Source: Cokeromyces recurvatus
Lineage: Eukaryota > Mucoromycota > Mucoromycetes > Mucorales > Mucoraceae
DNA length: 64,000 nt
Direction of reading: 5' to 3'
Assembly (NCBI RefSeq): GCF_025118155.1
Contig: NW_026251390.1
Coordinates: 186,001 to 250,000, forward strand
The position numbers were made by a program, and so were the translations under genes. Shown in pieces: positions 40,390-52,625 of this stretch. The notes beneath the pieces were generated by a model. It saw nothing but the letters and a program-made list of their open reading frames with translations, did not search any database and was not told the origin of the DNA. Position 1 is the stretch's first letter; each line of letters begins with the position of its first letter.

Positions 40390-40743
40390 TTCTTAATATT
40401 GCCCCAAAATAAATATATATGAATATAAATATAAATATGAATATAAATATAAAAAAAAAAGACAAGTTCAAAAAGAAAAGAAAGAAAAAGAGAAAACACA
40501 AGAGATAGAAGAAGAAGAAAAAAAGAATATTACTTGATTAATGTATTTGATGGATTTATGTTATTTGTGCCGATTTTTCCTTTTATATCTATTTTTTTTT
40601 GAAATAAAAAAAACACACACACACAAATTAAAAATATTCGTTAAAATAGTACATGTAAATAATAACGAGATTTTTAATAAAATGGTATTGTATACTTCTA
40701 TGTTAATATAAATTAATTATACAAACAGTCATATTATGTTATA
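40390..40743. other. Intergenic
   Basis: 354 bp between the RhoGEF start and the transporter stop, with an A/G-rich block (about 40445-40530) in the RhoGEF 5' flank. Nothing else seen. Confidence 0.5.
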
Positions 40744-42382
40744 TTATACTTTAACAAAAATTTCGCCTTTTGCTACAAGCATGCGAAGAATAAGCATAAA
40801 TAAAGCGGAGATCACTAACATAGAACCTGTGAATTGAATGGCAGCTGTCCAATTTGATGCATCTAACAAAAGTCCTATTATAGGCGTACCAAGTAAATTG
40901 CCTATAACTGTAGTCATGTATATCATGCTTAATCCTTTTTGAATATTTTCGACACCTACAATATCAGCAGTTATAACCGGTAAAAGTGATATAAATCCTC
41001 CTGCCATTAATCCATATAATATACAGTATACTACAAAGGTAAGATAATTAGTAGAAAACTGCCAAAGGATCATAGTAAACAGTCCTATTTTTTTTTTTTT
41101 TTTTGGAAATCAGTATTATTATTATAGATATATGCATGCTTATTTTACCTGCTAATAATGTACATACAAGCATTGTATTGAATTTACCTGCAAGATCTGT
41201 AAGATAGCCTATGATAAGACGGCAAATAGTATTCGCGGCTGACATGACAGAGATCATAGCTGCTCCATCAGAAGGACCTAGCCCCAGAGTTTGAACGTAT
41301 TGTGGAGTTAAGAAGAAAGGAACAAGATAGCCAAATGGGAGAAAAAATCCAAATGCCCATAGCAATAGAAATTGACGTGATATTAAACTAGCATCATAAA
41401 TATGGTACCATTTATCTTTACCATTCAGAGATGAAGGAGGACGATATCGAGATGTAGCTAAAGCAGTAGAAAGACAAAGTAAACCAAATCCAAAACAGCC
41501 TTGAACTCGAAGTGTATTGCGAAGTCCTATTGTGGTAAATTGTTTTTCAATCATAGGTGATAAACATACTCCTCCTATGCTTGATCCGCTAAGTGCAATA
41601 CCAGTAGCAAGAGCTCTTTTTGAATTAAACCATTGAGATGGGAGTGTTATGGAAGATGAAAAGGCAAAGGAGGCTCCTATGCCAAATAAGATCCCTTGTG
41701 AAAGATAAACATGCCAAAGTTGTGTAGCAAAACTTGCTAGAATCAATGATAAAGGCACAATAATAGTACCAATTGACATGGTGCCTCTAAATCCAATCCT
41801 TTGAATAACAGGTGTAATAAACATACCTAAAGCAAGCAATAAGGCAGATGCTGAAGTACCCACAAATGCGATTTTTAGCAAATTCGTTTGACCAGCATAA
41901 ATTTCATCAATATATCTATTATATGTATTAATCGTTAGTTGACATTGGAGATACAATATATTAACTTACAGTTTTTGATAATTTCCCCAACAAAAGGTAG
42001 TTCCAAATACAAAGAAATTCACTAAAAAACTAGATATAACAGTAAGCCATCCAGGATTTCGAATTCCTTCTGTATGATATGGTATTTGCTGGAATACAGA
42101 TGATTCTTTAACTCCCTCTAAATCGTTTTTTTGATTACAAAAGCTACTCTTTTCTGTTTGATCTGATTTCACTCTAGATAGAGTATGCGTAACCTCATCC
42201 AGAATTCCTGATCTTGGAAAAGGAGCATGCTCAAGCGCTGTAGGACAATGCTCAATTTCTGTATATTTTATTTCATTTTTGTATATTATAACTTGCTTAT
42301 CATCTTTAGACCCGTTATTGAAAGTGCTATTCGGTGGCACATCATTCGATTTCTTTTGGCTATTTATATTTTTGGTGGACAT
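40744..42382 (-). CDS. MFS transporter, monocarboxylate-porter (MCH) type
   Basis: Exons 41970-42382, 41149-41915 and 40744-41084 give 506 residues. After a ~110-residue hydrophilic N-terminus, about 12 hydrophobic helices follow. Typical sequences are GWLTVISSFLVNFFVFGTTFCWGNYQ, GASFAFSSSITLPSQWFNSKRALATGIALSGSSIGG, and GRxxxGxxxD-like RLIIGYLTDLAGKFN. The order matches the fungal monocarboxylate porter homologues, whose true substrates are mostly unknown (riboflavin, mugineic-type or organic acids in cases). The stretch between exon 1 and 2 is a 54-nt intron with a CTAAC branch-like site. Plasma membrane location inferred. Confidence 0.86.
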
Positions 42383-42854
42383 TTTAACAATTTTATTTAT
42401 CTATATATCAATTATGACAAAGAAAAGAAAAAGAAAAAAAAAGGTACTTCCATATTTTTTTAAGTTATGAATATATATCTATGATAAGGATATTCGAGAT
42501 TTTTTTGCGTGGAAAAATATATATATATGTATATCGTTGTAAGGGAAAAATAAAATTCTCCGAGAAAGATCCTTTTAAATACAAACAATGCTCCAACATC
42601 ATATCCTTTTATACTTTTCCAAATTAAACATACATACACACATAAATAAGGCTCTAATCTTTTATGTAGTGTAGAATTAAATAAAATGTAACTATTAGGA
42701 ATGAACTCAAAGAAATTGTTTATTGAGAACAATATGTGGGCATTTTTTGCTTTTTTTCGTTAAATCTAATTTTCATGCTTTTCTTCAAGCTTCCCAGTGT
42801 CCAAATGAAACAAAAGTTAATCTTGTTTTTTTTTTTTTTTTTTTATGGATCATT
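42383..42854. other. Intergenic between transporter and transposon
   Basis: 5' flank of the transporter gene, ending with a T run (42825-42844) just before the left end of the CACTA-like element. No gene seen. Confidence 0.5.
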
Positions 42855-43127
42855 CACTGTAAATTGTGAGATACTATCACCACGGAAAAAAAATCAGTAT
42901 TTCCAAGTGTTTTAAAGTGACAAAAAAAATATCAAAAACACCTAAAGTCACCACAAATCACTTTACATCACTAAAATTACTTTAAAATCACTCTAATCAC
43001 TTAATATTATTTTATATATAAGTGACTGCTTTTATTAACGCTTTCATTATTAATTACACCAACAAGTATAATGAATAATTGTAAATACATAATGTCTCCT
43101 TTGACAATGGCAATATCTAGGCCGAAC

Positions 43128-43740
43128 TTACCATTTTATTGAACGAATATGAGTCGAGCTTTGAAGTTTTGCTTGAAGTACGTGACTTTCCGAATTAGCA
43201 GTTGTGTTATAAAAACTGTTAGTAAAGGTTGTAGCACATTTATAAAGCTTACTTTCTCTAACTTGGACATCTATTACACTAAGAGGCTCTTTTAATAATA
43301 TACTGGAATTCCTTAAAGTAATATTGCAAATAACAAAAGTACCAATTTCATCAATTGTCGCGTTGACAAGATTGTTTGTTTCTCTCCTTAAATCTTCATA
43401 AATTTTATTTGCATCAGATCCTTCTTCTACAACTTTAGCAATGACATTCACAATTACAGCTTTCCTTATATCTTTTGGTTTTGCGATCAAGTTATTGCGG
43501 GCTGCAACAAAAGTAGCGGGAATAACAGTAGCACTATTGGCGATAGAGGGGAGTAGCCAAAGAAGCGGGAATACGATTTATTATATCGTGAATAGCTGCA
43601 ATATCAGTACTAATCTCTTCGAGTCTATTACTAATAGGTTCAATATTTTAGGTCTGGGCAAGTGTGTCGACTATACCGCCAATTCTCTTCACTTCGTTTA
43701 TGAGCTCTGTGGCCCATTTTGGTGGTGCTTGCGATGCCAT
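43128..43740 (-). pseudogene. Divergent companion ORF of the CACTA-like element, broken
   Basis: Minus-strand reading starts at an ATG at 43738-43740 (MASQAPPKWATELINEVKRI) and runs 30 codons to a TAA, continues in frame for 37 codons to a TAG, then shifts frame and continues as the 120-codon frame 43128-43490 (IAKPKDIRKAVIVNVIAKVV...). It is divergent from the transposase gene with 187 bp between the starts. The protein is not recognised. In CACTA elements a second protein that binds the ends is common, which may be the role here. A missed intron could explain part of the break. Confidence 0.45.
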
Positions 43741-43927
43741 ATGTCTGAAAAAGTTGAAAAAAAAAGAACAAAAGTGTATGGAACTAATTTAAAATACGCC
43801 AACTAATATGAATATTTGTTTACGCAATATATCATCTTTTGTGACTACTGATATGATTATTAGATATTGTTGTAGCAAAGAAATTAACCTCTCTTTTCTC
43901 TTCTGAACTTATTATATTTAGAATAAA

Positions 43928-44835
43928 ATGAATTGCACAATATGCTTTGAATCTACGGGGAAAAGAAAGCTTGTAGCCAGACGAGAATTTACACGACACT
44001 TGGCTGCACATCGACGTGAAGAGTTTAAGAGAAAGCTGAGGCAGATACCAGAAATCCCAGAGAATAATACTGTGGAGGGCATATCTTCAAGTGGTAATAA
44101 AAAAGCACTTAAATAGATATTCAAGCTACTATAACTAATTATGTATTTAAACAGCAGTTATAGTTTCCAGAACTATCAAGAATCCAGCTTTTCGACAAGG
44201 ACCGTTGGCAGACATGATTATTGACGATGATATTGAGATGGAATATTTTCAAGAAGAAGCAGGCAGGGATGGTGGCCAAGAAGAAGAAATGATTCTGATA
44301 GAAGAAGAGGAAGAGGAAGAAAAAGAAGGCTTTTTCAAAGCAGAGGACGATGAGGAAGAGATAGCTGAGGCACTTGTTGATGATATCGAATATCCTACCA
44401 ACGTTGAATTTGAAGAGGACAGATATATCGATGATGATGAAACCACAGCTACTGTTGAGGCTGAAGAGTCTTTTGCTGAAGCTGAAAGCTGGGCTAAGCA
44501 AGATTTGTTACGAATTGGTACATCAGAAATGACTGGTGAACCTATTCATTTAGACATTGAAGATTCTGATAGGGTTGCAGAACATACTGAGAGTGAGAAA
44601 CGAAGCAAAGAGCTATATGTTTTGATGCAAAACCACCAAGTGAAAAAGTCAGCCAAAGACGCAATCATTAAATGGATCAACAAAAACTATCATCCTAATC
44701 AGTCAAAAGATGAATCACTAAAGTTTGTTTGGCTTTCTGAAAAGCTTCTTAGTGAATCAACCGCTTTGAATGAAAGGCGCTATGACATGTGCACGAACGG
44801 ATACATGACGTTCTTAAGAGATGAAGAGCTACGAT

Positions 44836-44886
<51 letters not shown>

Positions 44887-46732
44887 TCTTGGGGCAAGAT
44901 ATGAACAATCTGAAGATGGATCTAGCAAGCCTCGAAACACGCTCTCCCAACTAAGTATAGCCGATTTCGTTTCATCGTACTTTGTGAATGCTAATAGTAG
45001 GGATAAAATTTTATACCGAGCAAGAAAAGATACAGCCGCTGAAACAGAAAAGTTTAAAGATTACTACAACGGCTCAGCATACAAATATGCGAAAACAAAA
45101 AACATGTTTTCAAATGAGTATGATATTGCTTTATCTTTATATGTTGACGGTTTTTATATGGGCCAGAGAGGAAAAGAAAGTATGACGATCGTCAAAGCAG
45201 TGAATATAAATTTAGCGCCAACTGAAAGAATGAAGAAGGACAATCAATTCGTTGTATGCGTTATAAAAGGCCCTAAAAAGCCTAAAGACCTTTACAGCTT
45301 TTTGCATCCTCTAATCAAAGACCTGTTAAATATGCAGAATCGAGGAGTAAAGCTTCAAGCCGACGGTTTAACTTTTGCGTTTAAGGTTTATACTTTTTTA
45401 TTTTTAGGAGATATTATGGCCTGTGCAGATGTTTTATTTCATGCTGGACATATGTCTACATATGGTTGCCGAGTTTGTACAGTAAAATGCGCTTCATATG
45501 ATTCACGAAATGTTTATTTCGCTCCAGATGGGGTGGACCGGCCTGAAGTTCGTAGCAAAGAGAGCTTTCAGCAAGTAAACATCCAGTTGCCAGCTAACAG
45601 TGAAACCAACAAAGGAATAAAAAAAAAGGTTACACCATTGATTTGTTTCAAAATGTTTAGTGCCTCCTTTTGTGGACTTGATAAATTGCATTTGACAGGC
45701 CACAACTTACCGAAACAGTTTTGGGGTTTTATGCAAAATCCAAACAAGAAATACGGTATAGCTAATCCATTTGAAGTATCACCAGCTATAATCAAGGAAC
45801 TTGGTGAAAGGCTCGCTGAAGTACAAAGCCATGTTTCGTTAAATTCTTTTGAAGGTATATTCATGAATCTATCTTTAAGAGAAGGGCATGCTCGTGCGGT
45901 TGACTGGCAAATATTACTAGTTTATCTTCTTCCAAATCTTGTTTGCGAGGGTATTCTGAAGATGGCAAATAGTTCATCTAGCAGAAACACAAGAGTTATG
46001 GCCTCTACAGTAGATGATAGGCTTATTGAAAAGAAGTTAAAAGACACAGTTGTAGCAGTCTGCTGTTTGTCAAGTGCTTGTACATTGGCATTACAATATG
46101 AGATAACTGTAGAAGATCTAAAAGAAATTCAACATAAGATCCAAGTATGGACTTCTTTTATTAAAGAAAACATGCCTCCTAATGTCCATACAGTAACGTA
46201 GCACTACCTACAACATATTGTTTATATAATCAAACAACTTGGACCTATGAGGATGTTCAGCTGTAGACCTTTAGAGCGAATGATAGGCATGATTAAGCAA
46301 CAGATTGGTTCAAAATCTAAACCAGCCAAAAATGCGTTTAACATTGCCAAAAAGTTTGCAGAACAAGGCTTTATTTCACGCAAAGATAACACTACAGATA
46401 ATGCAGTAAACACGAAAAAGGTTGTATCCAAGAAAGGTAGAACATCTGGGTTTGTTCAATTAAATGAATTTTTGTATTTGGGAGCTGAATTCATTCAAAA
46501 ATGTACCACATTCCACCAAAACAATGACAACTTGCAAGTAAGAAAAATTTATTCAGTAGATCTGTACTTTGAAGAAAATTCATCAGTAAAACTGAATACA
46601 AAATCTGGAAAACGCAATGTGTGTATTGCAAAACTGCCCTTATCAGATTTTAATGGTACAGAGGATAATTTCTATGTTGTATCTATTGAAGTAATGTATG
46701 AAGTAGAAGGAGAATCATCGTTGTTTGCATAG
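43928..46732 (+). pseudogene. Tnp2-like transposase with zinc finger, possibly inactivated by one stop
   Basis: Exon 1 (43928-44093) encodes a C2H2-like finger CTICFES...TRHLAAHRREE. A GT-AG intron (44094-44154) leads to an acidic exon (44155 onward) with KEKEGFFKAEDDEEEIAEA-like sequence. A T run of 49 (44837-44885) follows, after which the reading frame is different; a GT-AG intron from 44836 to the AG of ctgaag near 44914 would restore it. The core shows Tnp2 features: LSLYVDGFYMGQRGKE, ADVLFHAGHMSTYGCRVCTV, FCGLDKLHLTGHNLPKQFWG. A TAG at 46199-46201 interrupts the frame, but HYLQHIVYIIKQLGPMRMFS and RPLERMIGMIKQQIGSKS continue in the same frame to 46732. Apart from these points the gene is open, so decay is recent. 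Confidence 0.65.
44837..44885 (+). repeat. T49 run in transposase gene
   Basis: Uninterrupted T tract of 49 exactly where the transposase reading frame changes. It is either part of an intron or a slippage site. Confidence 0.9.
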
Positions 46733-47322
46733 GCTAGAATCTGTGACAATATACAAGTTGAAGGATATGAAGATAGGGTACCTGTTTTTTTGTTTACGAT
46801 TCCGATACTCCTTTACAAAGAACTGGAAGGGAGCAAACTTATGTAATTTTGGATATGGAATCAATCCAAAGCCCTGTTAACACAATCAAGTCTATTATAA
46901 ATGATAGAAAACATTATTTGATATGGCCAAAAATGTGCTTAAGCTCAAAGGTCATTTTGAAGAACCCTCCTTTTACATTTTCATTAACATAGTTAGCGTT
47001 AACTTCTTAACTTTTGTAGGAACCATTAAAAAAATATCACACAATCTAAATAACTTTAAATAACCTTTTTACACTTTTAATATTTTCAACACTTTAAAGC
47101 TTTTTAAAAAATTTACTAAACTTGATTTGACACTTAAAAACACATCAAAAAATTTACTTTTACACTTTAAAACACTTTAAAACACTTTCTTGTTAGGTGG
47201 CTACAAATAATACCTAAAAGTACCTTATTATCACTTTTTCCGCCGGTGGTTGCAAAAATCACCCGAAAAAACACTTTTAGAACACCTTAAACCACTAGAA
47301 ACGCTTAATTTTTCTCATAGTG

Positions 47323-48418
47323 ATACTCGAATGGAAGAAAACTTCGACTAGCATAGTCGAATAATAAATTAAATATACTATTAATGAGCAAATACTACAT
47401 TTATGGTCATAATTATATTATCTAGCATTTCCCAAATGATGAGAATTCTCCTAAGAAAACTTCGATTCAATAACTGACTATAATTTCCCGCTTTTTTAAA
47501 TTCTTTATACTTCAAAAAAAGGGTCATCTAATAATTGACATAATAAAGAAAAATAATACTTCTCCTAGTCGGTTCAAAGTATTCAATGTAAATAATATTC
47601 TTCAAACAGGATTGGTGGTTGAGACTAATATAACTCGAATATATCTTCTCAAAGACCTGTATTACTTTTAATATAATTAAATAAACTTGTTTGGTTTCTA
47701 GCATTTACAGATACAAGAGGTTGTTTTGGAAAAGAACCTTATACACTTTATTCTATAAAGCATTATATATGTTATTTCTAAATAAGATATTACGTCTAAT
47801 TATATGTGTTTGTTGTTGATTGCATTTTTTGGTGATAACTACAATATAAAAGAGTGTAGGGGCTGGAAGACAACGAAGTAAGGTTTATATATTTCCGTTA
47901 TTTGTAGCATTAATAACGAGTATTATTCAGCAAAGCCTTATGCATTCTCCTTTTTTTTTTTTTTTTTTTGGGAGATCTTATAACCCTGTTTCCTTTAAAA
48001 ATTAGAATTCTTTGATCAGTGTATTACTCATCAGTTAGATTTCCTCTTTTTTCCGATTTCTATTTTTTTTTTTTTTTGTTACTGACGTCAGTCAATCTAA
48101 TATAGAGTTTTAAGTGCTACCCGTCCACTTTTCCTTGTTGTTCAAAAGGAATTGATCATTGACGTTGGTAATACTCAGCAGAGGTCATTTTATAATACAT
48201 TTATGTTGTATTGTTAATTCAAGGATCCATACTGAATGTTGTTTCCTCTCAATATATTGCATTTAATCAATTTTTTGAACCTCCGTCATCCTTAATACTA
48301 GCTGTAGTGATAAAATCTACAATTGTTTTGTATTTCTTTTCTCTTATAACTTTTTTTTTTCTTTAGTATCAAATATTAAATTTATCATTCTTTTCACTGT
48401 ATTCTATTGCAAGTTATC
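47323..48418. other. Intergenic between transposon and P450
   Basis: About 1.1 kb with no coding signal; T runs at 47952-47969 and 48064-48077. It contains the P450 promoter, but no clear element could be picked. Confidence 0.5.
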
Positions 48419-50190
48419 ATGTTAAGTTATTATTTAATACAGAACAAAATCCAAAACTTTATCGAAAATACTCTACTATCTAAATCTACTACGCATTTGA
48501 ATGATTTTGCAGCAATAAAACGATTATCGATTCAACTTGGTATTTCAACTGTTCTAGTGTATTATCTCTTTCGCTTAACTATTTATAGGCTTTATCTGGA
48601 TCCTGTTAACCGTATTCCTGGACCCAAAGTTGGATGGTTCCCACTAATGGGTAATTATCTTGAGATTATAAAAAATGAATCCGGTGAACCTCATAAATAT
48701 TGGGCAAAACAATATGGTGGCATCTTTGTTTATCATGGTCCTTGGAACTCACCACGTGTAGTTGTTACAGATGATGTCTTATTAAAACAAGTTTTGACTT
48801 CTCAAGAATATGATTTCATCAAAACACCTGAGGCTTCAAAATTTTTGCGTCGCTTTTTGGGTGATGGTTTGCTTACGGCTGAAGGTGAAGTACATCGTCA
48901 TCAACGTAAGATGTTAAATCCTGCTTTCTCTGTTAATGCCATTCGTGCTCTTGTCCCTTTGATGGCTATACCAGGCCGAATGCTTAGAGATAAATGGCTA
49001 AATATGATAAATCAATTGGATAAAAACGGTAATGGAATAAATAAAAAGAGAGTGATTGTAGACGAAGATAACGAAAGAAAGGAGGAATTTACAGAGATTG
49101 AGATTTCGAACGATTTATCTTTAGCAACACTCGATGTTATTGGATGGGCCTTTGGTCAAGATTTTAAATCATTGGAATTTTCAGGTACGCCTCAACAAAG
49201 TAAATTAAGTCAGGCGTATCTTCATATCTTTTCACAAGATACATCTATCATGCGAATCTTAAGTTTTATATTTCCTATCTTGAACAACTTTCCTACAGAG
49301 AGAAATAAGAAAATTCGTAGAGATTTAAAATGGCTTGATGAGGAAAGTAAAGCTTTAGTTCAGGCTGGTATAGATCGTGCAGCATCTGCAGCTGCAAACC
49401 CGGATATGAAGCAAAATCAACCAAAGGATCTTTTAGCTACAATGGTAGATTTAATTGATGAAGAAACGGGCAAAGGGTTTACATTAGAAGAAATGAGAAA
49501 TCAATGTCTTACTTTTATGGCAGCTGGGTTAGTAATATATATATATATATATATATATACCATCATAGGAATCATTGCATCTATACTTATTAATACATTA
49601 ATTCAAATATTAGACATGAAACAACAAGTGTTAGTTTGAGCTGGTGTCTTTGGCTATTAGCAAAAAATCAAAAAGTTCAAGATGAGTTAAGAGCCGAAAT
49701 AAATACCTTGTTTACAGATGATAAAGATGAAACAATACCCACCTACGATGAAATCAATTCGTTACCTTTATTAAATAATGTCGTTCGGGAAACATTGCGT
49801 CTAATTCCTCCTGTACCTACTACCACCCGTATTACCCGTGTTCCAGTCACATTAGGTTCATATGTCTTACCAAAGGGTACAAGAGTATTTTTATCACCAA
49901 TCACCAATCATCATTCAATAGAAATTTGGGGAGATGACGCCGAGGCATTTAACCCTTATCGTTGGGAAAAGCAGGAAAAGATAGGAAACGCATATCAATA
50001 CATACCATTTTTAGCGGGTGGCCGACAATGTATTGGCTATCGATTTGCTTTGATTGAATTTAAAATTTTATTAGCATTACTTATCAAGCATATTCAATAT
50101 TTTGAAAAGCCTGGATTTAAAGTTACAAAGAAACAGCACGTTACTTTAAGGCCTTCACCAAATATGATACTTTGGATGAAGCAAATATAA
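48419..50190 (+). CDS. Cytochrome P450 monooxygenase
   Basis: Exons 48419-49527 and 49614-50190 give 561 residues, with an N-terminal membrane helix (GISTVLVYYLFRLTIYRLYL) and Pro-rich hinge NRIPGPKVGWFP. P450 landmarks: AEGEVHRHQRKMLNPAF (C helix), oxygen-binding I helix FMAAGHETTSVSLSW (split by the intron), ETLRLIPPVP (ExxR), NPYRW, and heme loop FLAGGRQCIGYRFA with the thiolate Cys. The general look (long-chain hydroxylase type, CYP4/CYP5000s-like) does not fix a substrate. ER membrane location inferred. It is flanked on both sides by transposon-rich DNA. The intron contains a TA repeat. Confidence 0.93.
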
Positions 50191-51820
50191 AAAACATTAC
50201 TTTTTTTTTTCAATCTATATTGTTGTCTTATAAAGAATTGAAGGCTGAAACCTATGTCAATGTCAATTTATGAAGACAATTTTTTGATATCTGTATTGTT
50301 AATTTCCCACCTTACTAACAGTCATGTTTTTTTTCCACTAATTATTCAATAGATCCTACAACGTTGAATTAATAATGACTATCATATAATGAAAAATTAT
50401 GGTTGATTACAGTCTTACTGAAATTACAATCATAAAAAAATATTTTTGTGATACATTAGATACTTAACTTATTATATGTTCTTCACATACTCCCATTAAG
50501 ATGAATATCAACACTGTTAGTTTATTACAGCTTTCAAAGGTTTCACACAATTGTATATTTTCCGGTTTAAATATGAATACATACGCAAGCGCATCATATA
50601 CATATATTTTTTTAGAAGTTTGTCATTCTTTATGTGTTTCCCTTCCCTTCTTAAAATAATAATAGTATAATTTAATATTTCTATAAGTAAGCCTACATTT
50701 TGAAAGCATTAAATTTACAAGAATAAAAAAAAAGCGTGTTCTTAACTTCAAAAATTATAAAGTTACCATCATCGACTTAGACAATTGTATTTAGCTTTAG
50801 CTACTTGGATAACTAAATAAAGTGATTATGGGAACACAGTTTTCCCTTCAATTGTAATACATTTCATTGCTTGTGTAAAGGTTACAAATCTATATTACAA
50901 GGTTTTTCTAGTTCGCACATATTATATTAAAATATAATACTTGTTTATTTCTTATGCAAATTTGAATGTATGGCTTCCCACTTTAGAAAAACCTCGACGT
51001 GTATATAAGCTAATAACTGAAGGATTATGCTCTCAAACACCTAACTACACCACATTGTTTATTTGCTTAATTGACGGGCTTTTTAAGCTTGACGTCATGA
51101 GTTGACTTATAATATCATGTTCCTTGATTAAACAAGCGGATCAAGGAATTCTATCTAGATTCCCCTGAAAAACTCTCTTGATCCACTCCATCAAACAATA
51201 TTAAAATTTCTAACACTTCATTATCTATAACACTTTTCTGATTCACATCTTATTTCAGGCCTCATTAACAATTTTTATAAATACCCTATCCATTTAAATT
51301 CATAAATAAGGTGATTGACTTTAGAACCATTGTTCACTCTCGTTGACTTTCTTTTGTCTTTATATTATTTTTATTTTATAATATTTTTTATTTAATACGT
51401 TACAAGTAATATCACAGTTTTATCTATGATTTTAACCGCTAGGTATTCATATAAGAATATCTAAGATCAGATAGTATTAGAAAAGTATTAGTTACGACAG
51501 AATGATCCTATTTAGTACCAACTTTCTTAAGTTCATGTAACATGAAAAAGTATAATACATAAATAAGTTGAAGTCGATTTCCTTTATATTATTTGTCCAG
51601 GTACTTTAAATCTGGAGTTTAATAAAGAAAGAGTAAGTGACTCTGACTACACCTATTTATTTCGACGGTCGTTGAATTCTTATTAAAAAAAAATTGTTTG
51701 ATGATATAAGATTATAGCATATGCATGCATAAAAGGGAAATATTTTTTTTTGTTTTTTTTTGAATACCACAACTCGGCAACTACACCTAAAAGCTTGGGT
51801 TTATAAAGAAAAAAATTGAG
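50191..51820. other. Gene-poor interval
   Basis: About 1.6 kb of AT-rich DNA after the P450 without a supported reading frame or repeat. Likely decayed intergenic DNA. Confidence 0.5.
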
Positions 51821-51834
51821 GTAAATAAAACAAC

Positions 51835-52145
51835 TTGATCGGAAAGGGCAGCGCCTTTCTGTTGGCCAAGCGGCGATCATGGAGAGATGAACTTTGTTAG
51901 CTGTAGATGGGAGTGATTAAATAATAAAATCGGGGTTAGTTCTGAGCTTTGATGATAACATGCTACCTTCCAGGATCCAATGTTCAACACCAGGCCTTCA
52001 ATGGAGGTCGATAAAAAGATGTTGTTAAATCGCGGGGTAATTTCCTACCATGCAAGAGAGGAAAGCCCGCAGCATTGAGAGAATTCCTGGGAGTAACACG
52101 GCTGTAGTAGAAGTAAACAAGAACAGAATCTAATCCACCTCTACA
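51835..52145 (+). mobile_element. Compositionally distinct patch, probable retroelement scrap
   Basis: About 300 bp with clearly more G and C than its surroundings. It contains a hairpin-forming GGAAAGG...CCTTTCT (51840-51859). One plus frame near its end reads ERKARSIERIPGSNTAVVEV and stops at about 52131; this has the flavour of the region near the end of LTR-retrotransposon polyproteins. No LTRs or other domains were found. The call is an inference from composition and this short match. Confidence 0.3.
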
Positions 52146-52591
52146 CTATAAAGGACTTCCTCTTCAATAATTTTTTTTTTCTCATATAAAATAAAAAAAA
52201 ATGAAAAGAAAGGAGGATGGGCTCTAAAGTTAATACGTATTGTGTAGTACAATTGCTATAAAAAGTTACACGTTATTTATTTAGAACCACTATCATACTT
52301 GTTGCGGTTACAGAATACTTGTAAATTATAATATGTAACAGTAAGGAAATTAGTTTGGTTATACACAAAGACTTGAAATAGAAGAAAGAATACGTAAAGA
52401 ATTGACAAACGAAGAAGATATTATTAAATTTAACAACAACGTACATGAAAAAACATAAAAGAATAAGTTATCATAAAAAAAAAACCCCTGTATGGCAAAA
52501 ATAAGCACACAACTTTTTATAGAACACAGTTTTGGGATAAAGAAAAAAAAATATTAGTTCAGAGGCAATCGACTCATCAATGATAGACGAA

Positions 52592-52625
<34 letters not shown>

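Larger units (their letters stand above)
42855..47322. mobile_element. CACTA/EnSpm-like DNA transposon (Tnp2 transposase), about 4.5 kb
   Basis: A Tnp2-like transposase gene (plus) and a divergent second reading frame (minus) lie between AT-rich arms full of short CACTTT/AAAGTG-type repeats: left arm about 42900-43030, right arm about 47030-47310. Such subterminal repeats are typical of CACTA elements. The left candidate end reads CACTGTAAATTG at 42855 and the right end reads, on the minus strand, CACTATGAG from 47322. Inside both arms a CACC-CGGAAAAA motif occurs in opposite orientation (about 42880 and 47247). The 3-bp flanks are att and ata, so no clean target duplication proves the ends; borders are provisional. 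Confidence 0.6.

Noticed and set aside
51855..51930. tRNA-like D-arm sequence (TTGGCCAAGCGG)
   Set aside because: No matching acceptor stem, anticodon arm or GGTTCGA-type T arm follows; no complete tRNA was seen anywhere in the window.
52060..52110. RNase P/MRP-like GAGAGGAAAG motif
   Set aside because: Only one short motif matches; the other conserved regions and closing stems were not found.
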